Assembly (NCBI GenBank): GCA_023515745.1
Contig: JALECJ010000257.1
Location: 1,614,687-1,678,686, forward strand
DNA length: 64,000 nucleotides
Source: Amoeboaphelidium protococcarum
Lineage: Eukaryota; Aphelidiomycota; Aphelidea
Direction: 5' to 3'
The translations under genes were made by a program, and so were the position numbers. The notes beneath the pieces were generated by a model. That model searched no databases, was not told the origin of the DNA, and worked only from the letters and a program-made list of their open reading frames with translations. The first letter of the stretch is position 1. Every line of letters starts with the position of its first letter. Shown one piece after another: positions 51,061 through 63,435 of the stretch.

Positions 51061-52653
51061 ATGTCTTAGTAGTATCCTCCGCAGTATTAGTAGCAATACG
51101 GTAATTATCCGCAGCCTCCTTAGTAGCCAATGTACCCGCCTTAGGATGGGTTTTAGAAATAGTCTGGTCCTTATGGTTATCCGCCATAATCAGGGGACAA
51201 CAAGTAGCAGTAGTATGGATCTACTAATCCGCTGGGTCCAAATGGCGGTGCTCCTAGTGGTGATTCGGCTGGAAGACTTTAGCCTACTTCTCGCTATCCT
51301 GATCTGTGGGCCACCATATTGTTTGCCGTTCACTTATTGGCATTTGTCGTATTGTCTTACTTTGGCCTGTCTCACATTGCTCAAGGTGGCCTGGGAAGTG
51401 CCTAGACTAATAGTTCAAGCAGTGGAAATGGCTCAGCTAGCGGCAACAATACATCCACTCCTCTGTCTCAGACTGCCAAGAATGGTCTCATTGCATCGCT
51501 AGTTGTCGGCGCCGTAGTTGCTCTGGGACTGAGTGCTGCGTATACTGTTTTAATGAGAGTCAGCGGTCGCGGCCTGATCAAGGTGTCAATCATTGTAACT
51601 TTACTGCTGAATTTGGCATTTACTGCTTTTGCCTTCTACCTAGGTGCATGGCTGTTGGCTGTGATTAATCTGATCTTTTTAATTCTGTCTGCTCTATTCT
51701 TCTTTTTCGCCCGCCATCGTATTCCGTTGGCTGCATTGATCATGGAGAGTGTGGTTGGAATAACTTCTAGGTACCCATTTACTTATACTGTGGCCTTCTT
51801 GAGTCTGTTGGTCCAGTTTGCTTACTCTGTGTATTGGGCATTCTCAAGTGTGGGAATATCTTCCAGATTTGATGGTCAAGGTGCATCATAGACTGTTCTG
51901 CTTATATTCATTGTCTTTAGTGGCTATTGGGTATCTCAAGTGCTGATCAATACTTTACATGTCACCATCAGTGGTACTGTGGCCACCGCGTACTTTTTGG
52001 AAGGATCATCGATGATGCCGCGCAATCCAACTCTGTAATCTGCCAAGCGTGCATTCACCACTTCGCTTGGTCCTATTGCATTTGGCTCACTGATCATTGC
52101 TTTGATTTAGACTTTACGATTCATGTTGCGTCAGGCTGCGTAGTAAAATTCTATTTTGGCTGCTATTGCTGATTGCATTATCGGATGCCTGTAAGGATTG
52201 ATTGAGTACTTTAACTCTTACGCTTACGTCCATGTCGCCGTATATGGCAAGTCATTTTGTGAGGCTGCCAAGGATACTTGGAATCTGGTGAAGAGTCACG
52301 GTATTGACGCGATTGTGAATGACAGTCTGGTTGGAACTGTACTTGGATTTGGTAAGATTGCCGTTGGTATGGCCTCTGGTACTGTGGCTTATGCTGTTGC
52401 GTACTTTGCAATTAGAGGCACAGCTGACTGGAATGATCCTAATAGTGCAGCCTTCTTCTTTGCAATCCTCATCACGGTGGCCGTCTTCTTGATGGGTCTA
52501 GTGATGATGGGCATCATTGCTATGGTTGTAGAGAGTGGAACATAGACCACCTTTGTTATTCTGGCTGAAGATCCTGCTGCTATCCAGCGCTCCAAGCCAG
52601 AGCTGTATGAAAAGTTCAAGCAAGTCTATCCTCGCATTGCATGGAGAGTTTGA
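51061..52653 (+). CDS. PNS1: Choline transporter-like protein (CTL/PNS1, SLC44 family)
   Basis: 530 residues. The cytosolic N-terminus (residues 1-75) is Gln/Tyr/Pro-rich (QQYPPQYQQQYGNYPQPPQQ), as in fungal PNS1. About ten membrane segments follow, with the SLC44 signatures GYWVSQVLINTLHVTISGTVATAYF and YFNSYAYVHVAVYGKSFCEAAKDTW, and the ending QVYPRIAWRV. The N-glycosylation-rich loop after the first segment (NSSSSGNGSASGNN) fits the family's first extracellular loop. Substrate (choline or other) cannot be read from sequence. Many N-terminal Gln are TAG or TAA. Confidence 0.93.
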
Positions 52654-52788
52654 AAGTATAATTGGCACCTGCTGATTGATTGATTGAATGTGTGAACTTG
52701 AAAATATAATTCTTGAATTTTATTGCTTTCGCTGTACTTTTCACTTGTCTGTTCAAGTGCTTTAATAACCGTGAAAATAAAATACGCA

Positions 52789-53688
52789 ATGTCTGTAGTT
52801 GCGATATCAGTTGCTCTAGTAATTGCAGTGCTTATAAGTTGGACCATCTTGTACTATAATGGTAATAAAGATGCCGCTAAGAGATTGCCATAGAAATGTG
52901 TTGCTCTAATTGTTACAGCCCATCCTGATGATGAGTGCATGTTTTTTGCTCCGCTTATACGATTGATGGTGTAGAATCCAAGCTAATTCTCCGAGGTATA
53001 CCTGCTATGCCTCTCCACTGGCAATTATGATAATTTGGGTAATCAACGACAATAAGAACTTTTGAATGCGGCGAGCGTATTAGGCTTGGACGAAGATCAT
53101 GTATTCTCTCTCCATCACCCGTCAATGTTGGACAGTCCTCACACTTATTGGGAGTCGCACGTTGTATCGGATGTAATCAATGATTTTGTACGTAAGAATA
53201 TGGTTAATTGCGTGTTCACCTTTGACGACTATGGTGTATCTGGTCATCGTAATCATATCTCTGTGTACAATGGCGTGAAGCGGATGATTTAATCACAGAA
53301 CATGGCAGAGTCGTCGTCAACTGGTTAGAATGCAAATTAATTATCAGACCATGGACGCGTATAAGCTTATGCATTGTAAAGCGTTAATCTAATTCGGAAA
53401 TACATTGGCCCTTTGGACCTGATTTTAGTATGCACAACTTACCTATTACGGTAGTTGTCATACTCAGAACCTAAGGCGAAATCTTCAGCATTGAGTAACA
53501 AGAGACGTGACGATAAGTCTCGAGATAGTAACGATACCACATCCGTTATCATAACAAGCGACTTACAAGATGTCATTTTGGCCAACTAGAGTATGCTATA
53601 ACACGGTTCATAGATGGTATGGTTTAGGCGATTGTACATAGTCTTCTCTCGTTATATGTATGTAAACTCCTTCACGCCGGTTTAATGA
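52789..53688 (+). CDS. PIGL: GPI-anchor GlcNAc-PI de-N-acetylase (PIG-L)
   Basis: 299 residues. One N-terminal membrane segment (VALVIAVLISWTILYY) anchors it to the ER, catalytic part in the cytosol. The zinc/catalytic motif AHPDDE and the later GHRNHISVY are intact, with YLLCLSTGNYDNLGNQRQQELLNAA between, the classic PIG-L order. It removes the acetyl group from GlcNAc-PI, the second step of GPI synthesis. A Ser/Asn/Gln insert follows the HxxH region, and the tail is slightly longer than in yeast Gpi12. Together with the DHHC enzyme and the GT2-like protein it reflects surface-protein processing. Confidence 0.93.
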
Positions 53689-53820
53689 TGATGACTGAAA
53701 TAATATTTGAAATCAAGAGAGCATTTTAATACAGTATTGCATAATTAAAACATGTTTATTTCTATTTTTTAAATCATCTAATATCAGCAGTTCCATCATC
53801 TTCATCGTTATACTACGTAA

Positions 53821-55782
53821 TCAAGGAGAACACTTCTCAACTTGACATTAAAATTCATTCGCAACCTTTAAGGCGGTCTGATAAAATTCCAATCTTTACC
53901 CTCCACCAACATCTGCATTACTTCCGAATATGCAGCGAGACACTTTAACATATGTTGAATCAGTAGAAGTGACATTAGTGGATCGTGTCCTATCTGAAGT
54001 TGATCGCAAGTCTACACAATCCAAATTGCTCAAAGACTATTACGCGCCTTATGCGAACCACCATCCACCGACCAGAAAAGTGAATTGAGGTTCCTAGATA
54101 ATCTCGCTCACTTTTGTAATGTCAGATTTTTATTGCTCAGTGTACGCAGATGCCTTGACAATCTCGGATAATTGCGTAAGTGGAACGACTTGACCAGCTT
54201 CCCTTTGAATCTCATATTACTTTCGCAGTGGAAGAATTTGGGTGATTGCACGCGGGAAATGGATAGGCAGAACGTGCAGAGATCCAGCGCCTTGATCAGT
54301 CGTTTGCATCATCTTAGTAAAGCCTTGAGTTTCATGTCTAACCTGTCCCAAGAACATTGCTATCCTCTATGGAGAGCAATTAAGGTCATAAATTTCCATA
54401 GCCGTTAAGAGATCAGGCAAGTATCTACGAACCACATTATCTAGTGTACTAGCACTACCATCAAGCATTCTCAAGAGATCACACTCAGTCAAGGTATATC
54501 TGATAGAGTTAGCCGGACATTTCAGCTATGATGGCGCAACTGATTCTGGATAATCAAGCGACTCCATCTAATCAGAGTAATCTTAGGATCTCAGCGGAGC
54601 ACGCAGAGGATAGTTAGAACATCCAAATGGTCCCTTCTCTATATCCTTGTCAATGATAATCTTTTATTCTGGAATTTCCGGATTCTTATCTGGAATTTCA
54701 GGAGCAGTCTCAATGGTCCCACCTTGACGGCTCCCGCTATTATTCAAAAATTTTAAGCCCACATAGATGGATGAAGCAATGATGAGCAATGCAACAAAGA
54801 TCAGAGCAGAGATCAAAAGCTTCTACTTAGAGCGGTAAGACTTTTGGGATACGGAATCTTTTAGTAACGCAGCTTTCTCAATTTCCAGAGACATTTCTTT
54901 ATCGTCAGACAGTTGAGATTTGACTGAAGTGTTAAGTTCCTTCAAATCAACATCAACACCAACTGGTAGCGACTCTCGTCTAGGTGCAACATATTTGGGC
55001 TGAGTTAATCTCAAACTTTACAGCTAAACTTTTGACAAAGCAGGACCATCTAGATAGCTGCGATGCTTTCGATTAGTTTTCGATACCCTTTTAGCATCGG
55101 GATGTAAAAGATTATTCTGACCATTCGGCGTTGATGATACATCAATACCATTGATCATTTATAAAGCGCGAAATCTAGCATCAATAAAGTCCACCGGCTT
55201 CTCAGATACCACATCAGACTTATTGATATCCTGAATATCTTGGCGAATGATGGCAGATTACTATAATGATAATCGCGATTGCTCTGGCCAGTGAGTCTAG
55301 ATTTATGGCGGAGACATGAACATCGCAGATGCAGGACGCGTTACAGCAGCATTAGGCCTTAGAGGAGGCTGGTAGGAGCGATGCTTTTTGAGAAGCTTGT
55401 TGGGCTTAGTCGCTTACTGAGGTCGTTGTGACTAAGGGATATTAAGCACTTGCTGCACTGGCGCAAGAAATGGCTCGGCCGGAGCACTAAAATTCGCTAC
55501 CGAGTTACCTTGAACTAATTCCAAATGCTCGCCATCATTCTGAGACGTATCACCATCTTCAGGACTGTTCAGATAGGTAATCTGAGGAGGACATAATGGG
55601 GCTGGTTGCTGTTCATCTTATGGCGATTGAGTTGGAGATGGAGCACCTTTTTCAATCAAAGAGGATGATCTAGCTGGTATATCTTGAACCATTTACTCAA
55701 TCTCGGTGCCAACTTCATCAAGACGGGATATCAAGGAGGTAAAAAATTCGTCACCCTAAAGTTACGACTGTTGTTAATCCAT
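53821..55782 (-). CDS. Type II membrane protein with GH19/lysozyme-like domain
   Basis: 653 residues, one frame. The first 320 residues are cytosolic, disordered and rich in Gln/Pro/Ser. One membrane segment (LLISALIFVALLIIASSIYVG) lies at about 321-343. The outside/luminal part has the GH19-type lysozyme-like fold: AMEIYDLNCSPQRIAMFLGQVRHETQGF, with Glu of the HET motif at the usual catalytic position, then FTFLVGGWWFAQGAQQSL, then VSRCIFGSNADVGGGQRLEFYQ. GH19 enzymes cleave chitin or chitosan-like polymers. Second catalytic residue not identified. A predicted anchored wall-degrading enzyme is unusual and would suit an organism that enters algal cells. Family call is by motif pattern. Confidence 0.7.
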
Positions 55783-56053
55783 CTATGTATATCTATCTAT
55801 ATTGTGCGTCTTTGGTGGATGTGTAAGCGGAATAAAGAACATTGATTGTAAACCCCTTATAACGTTTCAATCTGCGACGTGATCATTCGCCGGGACTTTC
55901 AAGTCTCGTGCAACATGGTAAGTTGACACGTATCACAAAATCCGCAATATCCTTGGCTGCATAAGTTGGCATTAAAATTTCTATAGTGAACAAAATTTCT
56001 ATTAAAATCTTTGTCAATTTAGTGCGTATTTAGGTAAACAGTTTATACAACCA

Positions 56054-57031
56054 TCAATCAATATTCGGACTTTTATCAGAAGCTTCAGGCGATTGACAAC
56101 CTTCTTAGATGATCTGTTCCTGCTTTGTGAGCCTCAACATAGTAGCTTAAGCTATAACATCGCGATTGGGAGAAGCTTCCGCGTTAACAGTGCCGCCGCC
56201 ACCTAATCTATAAGCGCCAGTAGTAAACGTTTATCCACTCTCAATCCTATCCCAATCTGTGACAATTCCATGATCTCGTTCACGCGTTGTCGGCTTCCCA
56301 ATCGTGGTTGTTAGATCCATCACATGGCGCTCCATTTTGCGGCATAAATGCCAAAAGTCTGCATTATGCTCAGAATGCACTTGATGAGTCAATTCATGGA
56401 CCAACACACTTCTAACATCATTGTAGTGCCTGAAACCAGAGAGATCATCAGTCCTTAATCTCAAAGCAATGGTCTGACCTCCATTCCTATTGTAACCGAG
56501 GATTGTCGGATGCAATACGGGCGAGATTTCGATCAGCTCACCAATGATCCACCGGTTCTCTTACATCAAACTAACAATACCCGCATCCACCGAGAGTCTA
56601 TGAAGCATCTGTAAAGCTTTCGTTTGTATCTCTTACGTGTCATCCAGAACTTTGAAAGCTTAAAAGTACTTATATACGGCTGTTTGAGCATTGCGTTAAT
56701 TAGTAGATACTTGATCTCTGGTTGCTTTCGCTTGGCCCCTAGATCTTTTCACATGTCGGTCCACAATGCGATTCATGTCATTGATGTTCTTTTTCTCAGT
56801 GCCGATAAGAGTCAAGTTAATTGCCATTTCTTTAGATGAATTAGAATATATTTCTCCAAGTTGTCGACTATCTTCAATAGTTAGCGATAGCCCTTTGCCC
56901 AAGAGCTTCTGCTGCTCTACTTCGACTCCCGTCTTCCCTTCCAAAGTCTGCTTCAACTGAAACAATGTGGCGTCAGATGAGATCTCATCCACAACTAATT
57001 TCTATTTTCTGAATTGTACAATAAACTGCAT
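56054..57031 (-). CDS. Ubiquitin-like plus WLM metalloprotease domain protein (WSS1-like)
   Basis: 325 residues. Residues 1-80 form a ubiquitin-like domain (MQFIVQFRKQKLVVDEISSD, LKQTLEGKTGVEVEQQKLLGKG). The WLM domain follows, with ENRWIIGELIEISP, LGYNRNGGQTIALRLR and the zinc site VLVHELTHQVHSEHNADFW (HExxH and distal His). In yeast and plants WSS1-type proteins degrade DNA-protein crosslinks with SUMO and Cdc48. A Ub-like domain before WLM is the arrangement seen in several fungi and plants. The C-terminal 80 residues are Gly-rich then disordered, without a clear Cdc48-binding motif. Confidence 0.9.
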
Positions 57032-57130
57032 GATTAATGTATTAACTGTCGATAATAAGTAATAACAAGAAAAATCAACTAAAAGAATACAAAATCTATT
57101 TCCAGATTACTTAAGCACCCATGACCATCA

Positions 57131-58903
57131 TCAATCTTGTCGCAAAGCTTCGAAAGTGTTCCGACACGCTCCAAGACACTATTGAAGCAGTTAAGCATCT
57201 TCATCCTACTGTTCCTCAGACTCTTTTACAGATGGCAGTTTAATGACTGTAATATTCTCGGCTAAAGACATTTTTGTCAACTATTTCCGCCAGAAATGAG
57301 ACTCTTTTCTATTCAAGATCATGATAGATCTGCCTGATTTACCAGCTCTCGCGGTTCTTCCAGCACGGTGAACGTAAGATTATATTGAAGGCGGCGCGTC
57401 ATAGTGTATCACCAGTAATCCTTATTCATCTTGAAAATCAACACCCCTCGCTAGTGCATCAGTACATACCAAGATGTTAATCTGACCTTGCTAAAACTTT
57501 TTAACAATCTACTAGCGCGCGTGTTACGGAAGTTGTGACGAGTAATAAGCAATAGAAAATTTCTATTCGCGCTCCAGATCCACCTAAGAAGCATTACGAT
57601 AATCCACATAATATTCAGATAGCTCTCCAGAAGTACACAAATTGAGTAATTTCTATGCTTTATCAACGTTATTGACGAAGCACAGGGCTTTGGACACCTT
57701 CAGATGACGCATAAGGTATGTCAGACAAGCTGGACGCGTAAACTCACTTGGCTCAGGAGTGATAACGTACTATTACTATAAAGTGGTGGGCAGCGAGTAT
57801 TACTAAGAAGATAATGATGATGCTAAGTTGTCATTTTACACTCCACTATCGACAGAGGCTTAACACTTTAACAGAGTCGGATTGTTCAGACGTAACTGAG
57901 ATAAATCACCGATATGTTAAGACAAAGTTGCCGATAGTATAATCTTTTAATATATCAGCTTGCGACTACTCCGTAAGAACATTTCTGCATCTAATAAAGG
58001 ATGAAAGAGCTAATTATCGCCATCATCATTATTGACAAAGTTCATAGCTTCGGAAGACCAAGGAAACGAGCTCATTCCACTGTTAGAGCCGTGAATGTAA
58101 TCTAATAACACTGAGAGCCAATCGTCACTTACATTAGACTGCTGTAAAAGACCATCGGCCTCATCTAATATCAAGTATTTCAAATGACTTAGGTCCAATT
58201 GATTATCCAACTCACTGATTCCAATTATATGATCCATAAGTCTATGCGGAGTAGATATAATAATGTCGCATTTAAAAGCCTATTGGCTAAGAGGATCTTT
58301 ACTCAGATCCGCATTAATTTTCAATCGCTCAGCTTCCACGCCATTTGCAGACATTTCAATGATCGGATTATCGCAAGAAGGGTTATGAACTCGGCGTTTC
58401 TTGCCATTGTTGTTCCCACCATACATTGAGACAGCTTTGATGAAGTAACATAATCCTTCAGTACTATCGCTGCTGTACGAATTGACTAGATTTAAAATAC
58501 TCTATAGCACAGCCGCAGTTTAAACAACCAGATCCTTTGTGGGCAAAACGATCAAAGCGCGTGGAAGATGATATCCAAACTAGTCGCGCCCGTTACTACC
58601 CACTTTCATGGTGAAGGGGTCATGCAGTATATAGTTCAACATTGGCAATATATATGCGAGTGATTTACCAGATCCGGTAGGCGCAGATATAAGTATATCG
58701 CTAGTCAGAGCACTATTGATATCATTGTCCTTGTCGGTATTCCGCCACGTCTATTCTATCACAGCCAACTGCACGGGAAACAGATGATCAAAGCCCAACT
58801 GCTGCAAAGCCTTCACAAGATAGGGATGTAAGTATTCAATATCAGAAACCTTAAGCGACTCTTTATCACCTGTCAATTCGCTATCAAAATGCACAATTTT
58901 CAT
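57131..58903 (-). CDS. DBP6: DEAD-box RNA helicase, DDX51/Dbp6-like
   Basis: 590 residues, intronless. Motifs in order: Q-motif region GFDHLFPVQLAVIEQTW, motif I APTGSGKS, PTKDLV (Ia), STPHRL (Ib), LDEAD (II), SATL (III), CTDALARGVDF (V) and HRAGRTARAGKSG (VI). The Q-motif context, the large insert between Ia and Ib, and the PTKDLVVQTAAVL segment match DDX51/Dbp6, an assembly factor for early 60S pre-ribosomes in the nucleolus. The C-terminus ends in an acidic, Gln-rich tail (EEQQDEDAQLLQQ). Motif II is LDEAD rather than VDEAD, a common variant. Confidence 0.88.
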
Positions 58904-59077
58904 TTTTACTCTATTACGTTGCTGTGATAGGTCAGTCGGACGCGCTTCTTTATTAGATCAAAGTCGTAAAGGGGAACACTTCATCTGAAATTCGCCGTAA
59001 CCTTTTTAGTTGGACTATTTACTAAATCAATATTACAATGTTTATAGTAAGACCTTCATATTTCTACTATTTATCAT

Positions 59078-61099
59078 ATGCAATTAAATTATTTTATTAA
59101 GTTGTAGAGCTGTTTGAGTTCTAATAGTGTTATCGTGTTGAATAACGCTGATAATGGAATTGCCTTCCTGTTTGTGTCTGCATCTGATGATTGTGGCGAT
59201 CATGGTCAACTTTCATAATCGATGTAACAATGGCACAGAATAAGTCACAGAATCTATATAATCAACGTGTTTGTTGAAGATTTATAGTCGCTATTGTGGA
59301 TGATTAAAGCATTCTAGTCCTCGTTTACCTCTGAACGTTAGTAGTTGGTGTTGCACTTAACTAAGCCGATCGCCGCTATGGCCGAGATGATGAACATCTT
59401 ACCTTTGCTTAATCAACGTGATACTTGGAAATTGGTCATGGTGGAGTATGGCTAAACAATTATATTTCGGAATGATGCTCAAGCTGGCAACTCGATTCAG
59501 CATGTCTGTGCAGTCCCTAGTGGTAAATCTTTGGGTAGTTGTGTGTGGAGAGTGAGAACTAGGTGCGGACAATCTATCGCTGTGATGTAGTCATGGTCCA
59601 TGACTGGAGATAAGTTTTGCTAGCCTTTGGATTTGTAGTATTAGTTGCATCCAGGTGGAAATAAGTTTGACGCGATTATTGTGAATAGTACTAAAGTCTC
59701 TATTGATACTCATAATACCGCAACAGAAGGCGCCTCTTCTAATCGTACACTAGTTTAAACTGTCGTTAAGAATATTAAAGATAATCGGAGATCTGTTCTT
59801 CTACCTATATTACCTAATAAAGCTTAGCTGGATTTGCCGTCTGGAATTGATTATGTATTCGAAATGATGGACAATATATATTTTGGGTTGAAAAGCTCTA
59901 ATCTTCTACATAGTCAATAATTAGGAAATACTTCAGGTACAGGTATAAAATCACTTGGTGGAGTTAAATATCCAGATGGTCTTTCGAGAAGGGGTGTTAA
60001 AATGTACCTGTGCTGCAATTATGCTCCCACTCTATTGAAGATATTTGAAGCGTTCTGTATAGAATGGGCTTCGCAAACCACTCCTGATCTCAGTGCTCTG
60101 TCACCAGCATAGTAGATACAAGTGGATACAAATACGCTGATCAATAGCCAATCGATTTAGCGTCTTAATAAATTTACGCAATGGATTAGAGACGGAGACT
60201 TGGTACTGGCAGAGACGGCGCTGAATCCGCAGTTGATACAAGAGTTGGGTGCTAATCATCAGAGTTCCGCCGTATTCGTCTGTTATCAGTTTAATCGGAA
60301 GCTTGCGGAATACCAGTCCCCTGCTGTGGACGAGACTCTTATATTCTCAAAATCTCTTCTTTGTCTCAAGAGACGGCTCCATATAATACTGACTGATAAG
60401 GTATTACCTGCTATTCCTTCAGAATTGGTCACCTTTGACGCTGATACTGTATCTCTGTCTCGATCGCATGACTCCGCCACCTAAGGAAAGTCCGTCAGTG
60501 CACCGATAGATAAAAAAAGAAAGCTTAATCCTAATGCAAGTGAGGTGCCGCCTAATAAACGCTCACTTTTGTTGGGATCTTCTGATACAGCATCGTCTAT
60601 GTAGAGTTCCTCTGACAGTGACTGGGTGACTTGTTCGATGATTCCATTTTAATGTGGAACTTCAACACAGGAAGTGTACACTCTATTAAAGGCGATAAGA
60701 CCTGAGAATATTTTACTGGTGGGTGATAATGTTGATTTGGTTCAGAGTGATCATTGCAAAATGAGTGCACTGAATGCGATGGCTACGTATGGATCTGCAG
60801 CCGTACATGATCTGCCGCATCTACCTAAACTGGTGCAAATTGACTTTAGTTAAAGTTCCTCTAACGATGATGATGCCGTGGGATTCATTCTCCATGGCGA
60901 TAAGCAGCAGAATGCCCCTTTGCAAGCTCTTTATAAGAAATTGGTGTCTCTTCCTAGTGAGAATCTTGCGATTAAATGTAAAGGCACGCTCTTGGAATTA
61001 AAGCAGACATCCAGCAGTCCAGGTGCTACGCGTTCTATAGCTGGTCAGGATTTGGAATCAAAGTATGAAGTTTCGTTATCTTCCATTTAAAATAAATGA
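59078..61099 (+). CDS. INTS9: INTS9-like (Integrator) metallo-beta-lactamase/beta-CASP protein
   Basis: 673 residues, one frame (human INTS9 is 658). No single motif is diagnostic, but the order of segments parallels INTS9: start MQLNYFIKLQSCLSSN; TKPIAAMAEMMNIL against TEPTVQIGRLLMEEL; VCAVPSGKSLGSCVWRV against VTPLSSGYALGSSNWII; KFCQPLDLQ against THPQPMDQ; SVLLPILP...LDLPSGIDYVFEMM against NVLVPCYPSGVIYDLL; LLKAIRPENILLVG against LLKEVQPLHVV. The metal-binding His/Asp of active nucleases are absent, as in INTS9 and CPSF100, which act as inactive partners. CPSF100 is the main alternative. A nuclear signal-like KKRKLN lies in the linker. Integrator processes snRNAs and attenuates transcription. 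Confidence 0.6.
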
Positions 61100-61258
61100 T
61101 CTCATTCGCTTGCAGTAATAGTTCCAACATGTTGTTACTATATTCTATTTTAGTTTTAATCTTAAAATTATGAGGCGAGAAGTTGAACGATTGGCGCGTC
61201 AGTCTTCATTGAAATGTTCTTCCAGACATCGATTAACGGTGTAGATAATATCAAAACT

Positions 61259-63157
61259 ATGGGCGACAATAAGAGAACTATTTAAAGAACACGAGGCGAA
61301 CCTAGAGAGTTCGCCATACCTAATCGCAGAGATGTGGTAGATACACGTCAATCTTCTGCATCGAGTAGTAGTGTTACGAGTCATGCGTCTTCTCAAAATC
61401 TGTGTGAAGAGCACATAGATTTGTATGACTACAAGATTGGAGTTCAAGATTTAGTTACTGAATTGATGCATGCCTCCAATAATAGTTCTCAGCCATTTGA
61501 TATAACACCTGCCCAGATATAAGGAGTAATGATGAATGTAGAAAGATTTGGCAGTCTGCGCTTGTCTGAAATGAGTCTCGATGATCGTTAGGTTGCCACT
61601 TAACTTGGTATTGTTTCTGATCCAACTAAAGATGCAAAGGTGGAAGATTTGCGTGAAATTCAAGGCGCTTAAAATTTGGTGAAGTATCTTATTGAAAGCT
61701 GTATCAACTTAATGTATTTGAATTAAGTAAATCTTACTTTGTATAAAAATGTTGAATTGCGTTCAAGGAATATGTCTGCGAATTCCGTTTCTGAACTCAC
61801 TGCTATGACATTGAGAGTATTCTCTCCGCTGACGAGTAAGCCTGATTTGATGCTGAGTATCAAGAGAAGCGAGGGAGATCAGCTTAAACCGGATTTGGTT
61901 GGTCCTTTGATTGAGGTTAAGAAAGATTCTACTTTAAAAGCTGATTATAAGCAAAGTATCTCCGCTTAACAAAAGAGCCCTATATTTTATCAAGCGGCTG
62001 ATTACGGCATCTCATTCTTACAGCGCGTCTTCCCAATGCTTTCCAGTCATAATGTTACGGCTATATTTGGTTAGAACTGGTATGTGTACGTACCTCTAAT
62101 GTCTCATAAAAGCATGTGTATTCTGCGCGTGGATGCCACCATGTTAGCCGACGGTGGTAGATTTGAAGTGATGTGCTCTGATTTGTATCAGGATTAAGAC
62201 ATGGCGAAAGTATTGTGCGCATGGCTAAGTTGGGCGGTTGCTGTCATATCTCAGCTGAACTTTAGGAAAGATGACATTAATGGTCTCGACTACAAAAACT
62301 GCTGGATGCCACCTCAAGCTATTAAGAAGGTTTACTAACATGTTGATGTCACTCGATTGGTTGCCCATCCAAGTTATTACAACCCGCTTTATGTGTATTT
62401 ACCGGAAGACGAAAGCCAGGATTGTGTATTTAAACTCCTGAGTTTCTGGTCTAATTCGTCAAATCTACTTGCACCTAGTTTCTTTTTACAATCTGATTTG
62501 TTCTAAAGTGCACCTCGAATTCCAGATAGTATATTGCAAGGCCGACAAGTTAACAAATGGAAGATGAATAGCTTCTTGTTACAGATGCCTTTTTACAGGA
62601 GGGGGGATTTATTACACTAGCCGCCATCTGATTATGCCCAGCTGATCAATGTACTGTTACAAGTGATAAACTTTCTCATCAGAATGAAGGACGAATTTAA
62701 GATGGCTCACTGCGATATTCGGCCTCAGAACATTTGCTGGAAGTCTGCGCGTGAAATCATACTGATTGATTACGATCTTGTATAAATTCTGAATAAGCAT
62801 TCTCGGAAGCCAGCGGACGCAAAAGACAGTGGTCCAGATGACAGAGTTGTGAATAATTATGACTTGTGGTCAGTTGGCGTGCTGATTCTCTAGCTGTGTC
62901 TGGAGAAAAGTTCGTTTAGTTGGCTTAATATCGTGGATTGGCGTGATACTGCTAGAAGCTGGCATTTGAATGTCCCCATGGCTATTGATTTCCCTCCAAC
63001 ATTCCAGTGGAAAATTCAATACGCGCCACATAAAGATCTTTTGTAAAGTTTGGTTTCAAGATGCTTGTAACCTCAAAATTTTAGAATCAGCTTGGAGGAG
63101 ATGAGGGCTTTACTGTAAGAAGAAGATGCGACATTGAATGTTAATGAAATTGTCTGA
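61259..63157 (+). CDS. PD-(D/E)XK nuclease-like plus protein-kinase-like fusion (Crinkler-effector type)
   Basis: 632 residues, one frame. Residues about 190-290 contain a restriction-nuclease-like core: SKPDLMLSIKR, then GPLIEVKKDSTLKADYKQSI (PD...EVK, the PD-(D/E)XK pattern), then QKSPIFYQAADYG. Residues about 440-620 are kinase-like: MKDEFKMAHCDIRPQNICW (HCD in place of HRD), ILIDYDLVQ (DYD for DFG) and NNYDLWSVGVLILQ. No glycine-rich loop is obvious. This nuclease-kinase combination is known from Crinkler (CRN)-type proteins of oomycetes, chytrids and other fungi. There is no signal peptide or LFLAK-type header: the N-terminus is basic and Ser-rich. Activity and target are unknown. Confidence 0.6.
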
Positions 63158-63435
63158 AAACTAGTTGCTTTGAATTTACAAAGTTCTAATTGAGAATCAG
63201 TAGTATATAGTTTTACAAAATTTAATCTTTTCAAAACCTCATTCAGATAAATTACGGATACATAGGACTTTTCGATCCAAAGGGACCGTGGGAATAATTT
63301 TCGTGTTGACTTGGCGGCCGTTCCCTCTTCTCAAACGTAACAGTTGTTCTAACATCACACCTTCTTTAACTGTATCGTTTGAATAGAATTCAAGTCGCTT
63401 AATATACATCGGCCACCGTTTATTTTAAGCCAGTT
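63158..63435. other. Intergenic region before the acyl-CoA dehydrogenase
   Basis: 278 bp between two plus-strand genes. AT-rich after the nuclease-kinase stop, then a mixed region that should hold the next promoter. No coding frame or RNA gene recognised. Confidence 0.3.
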
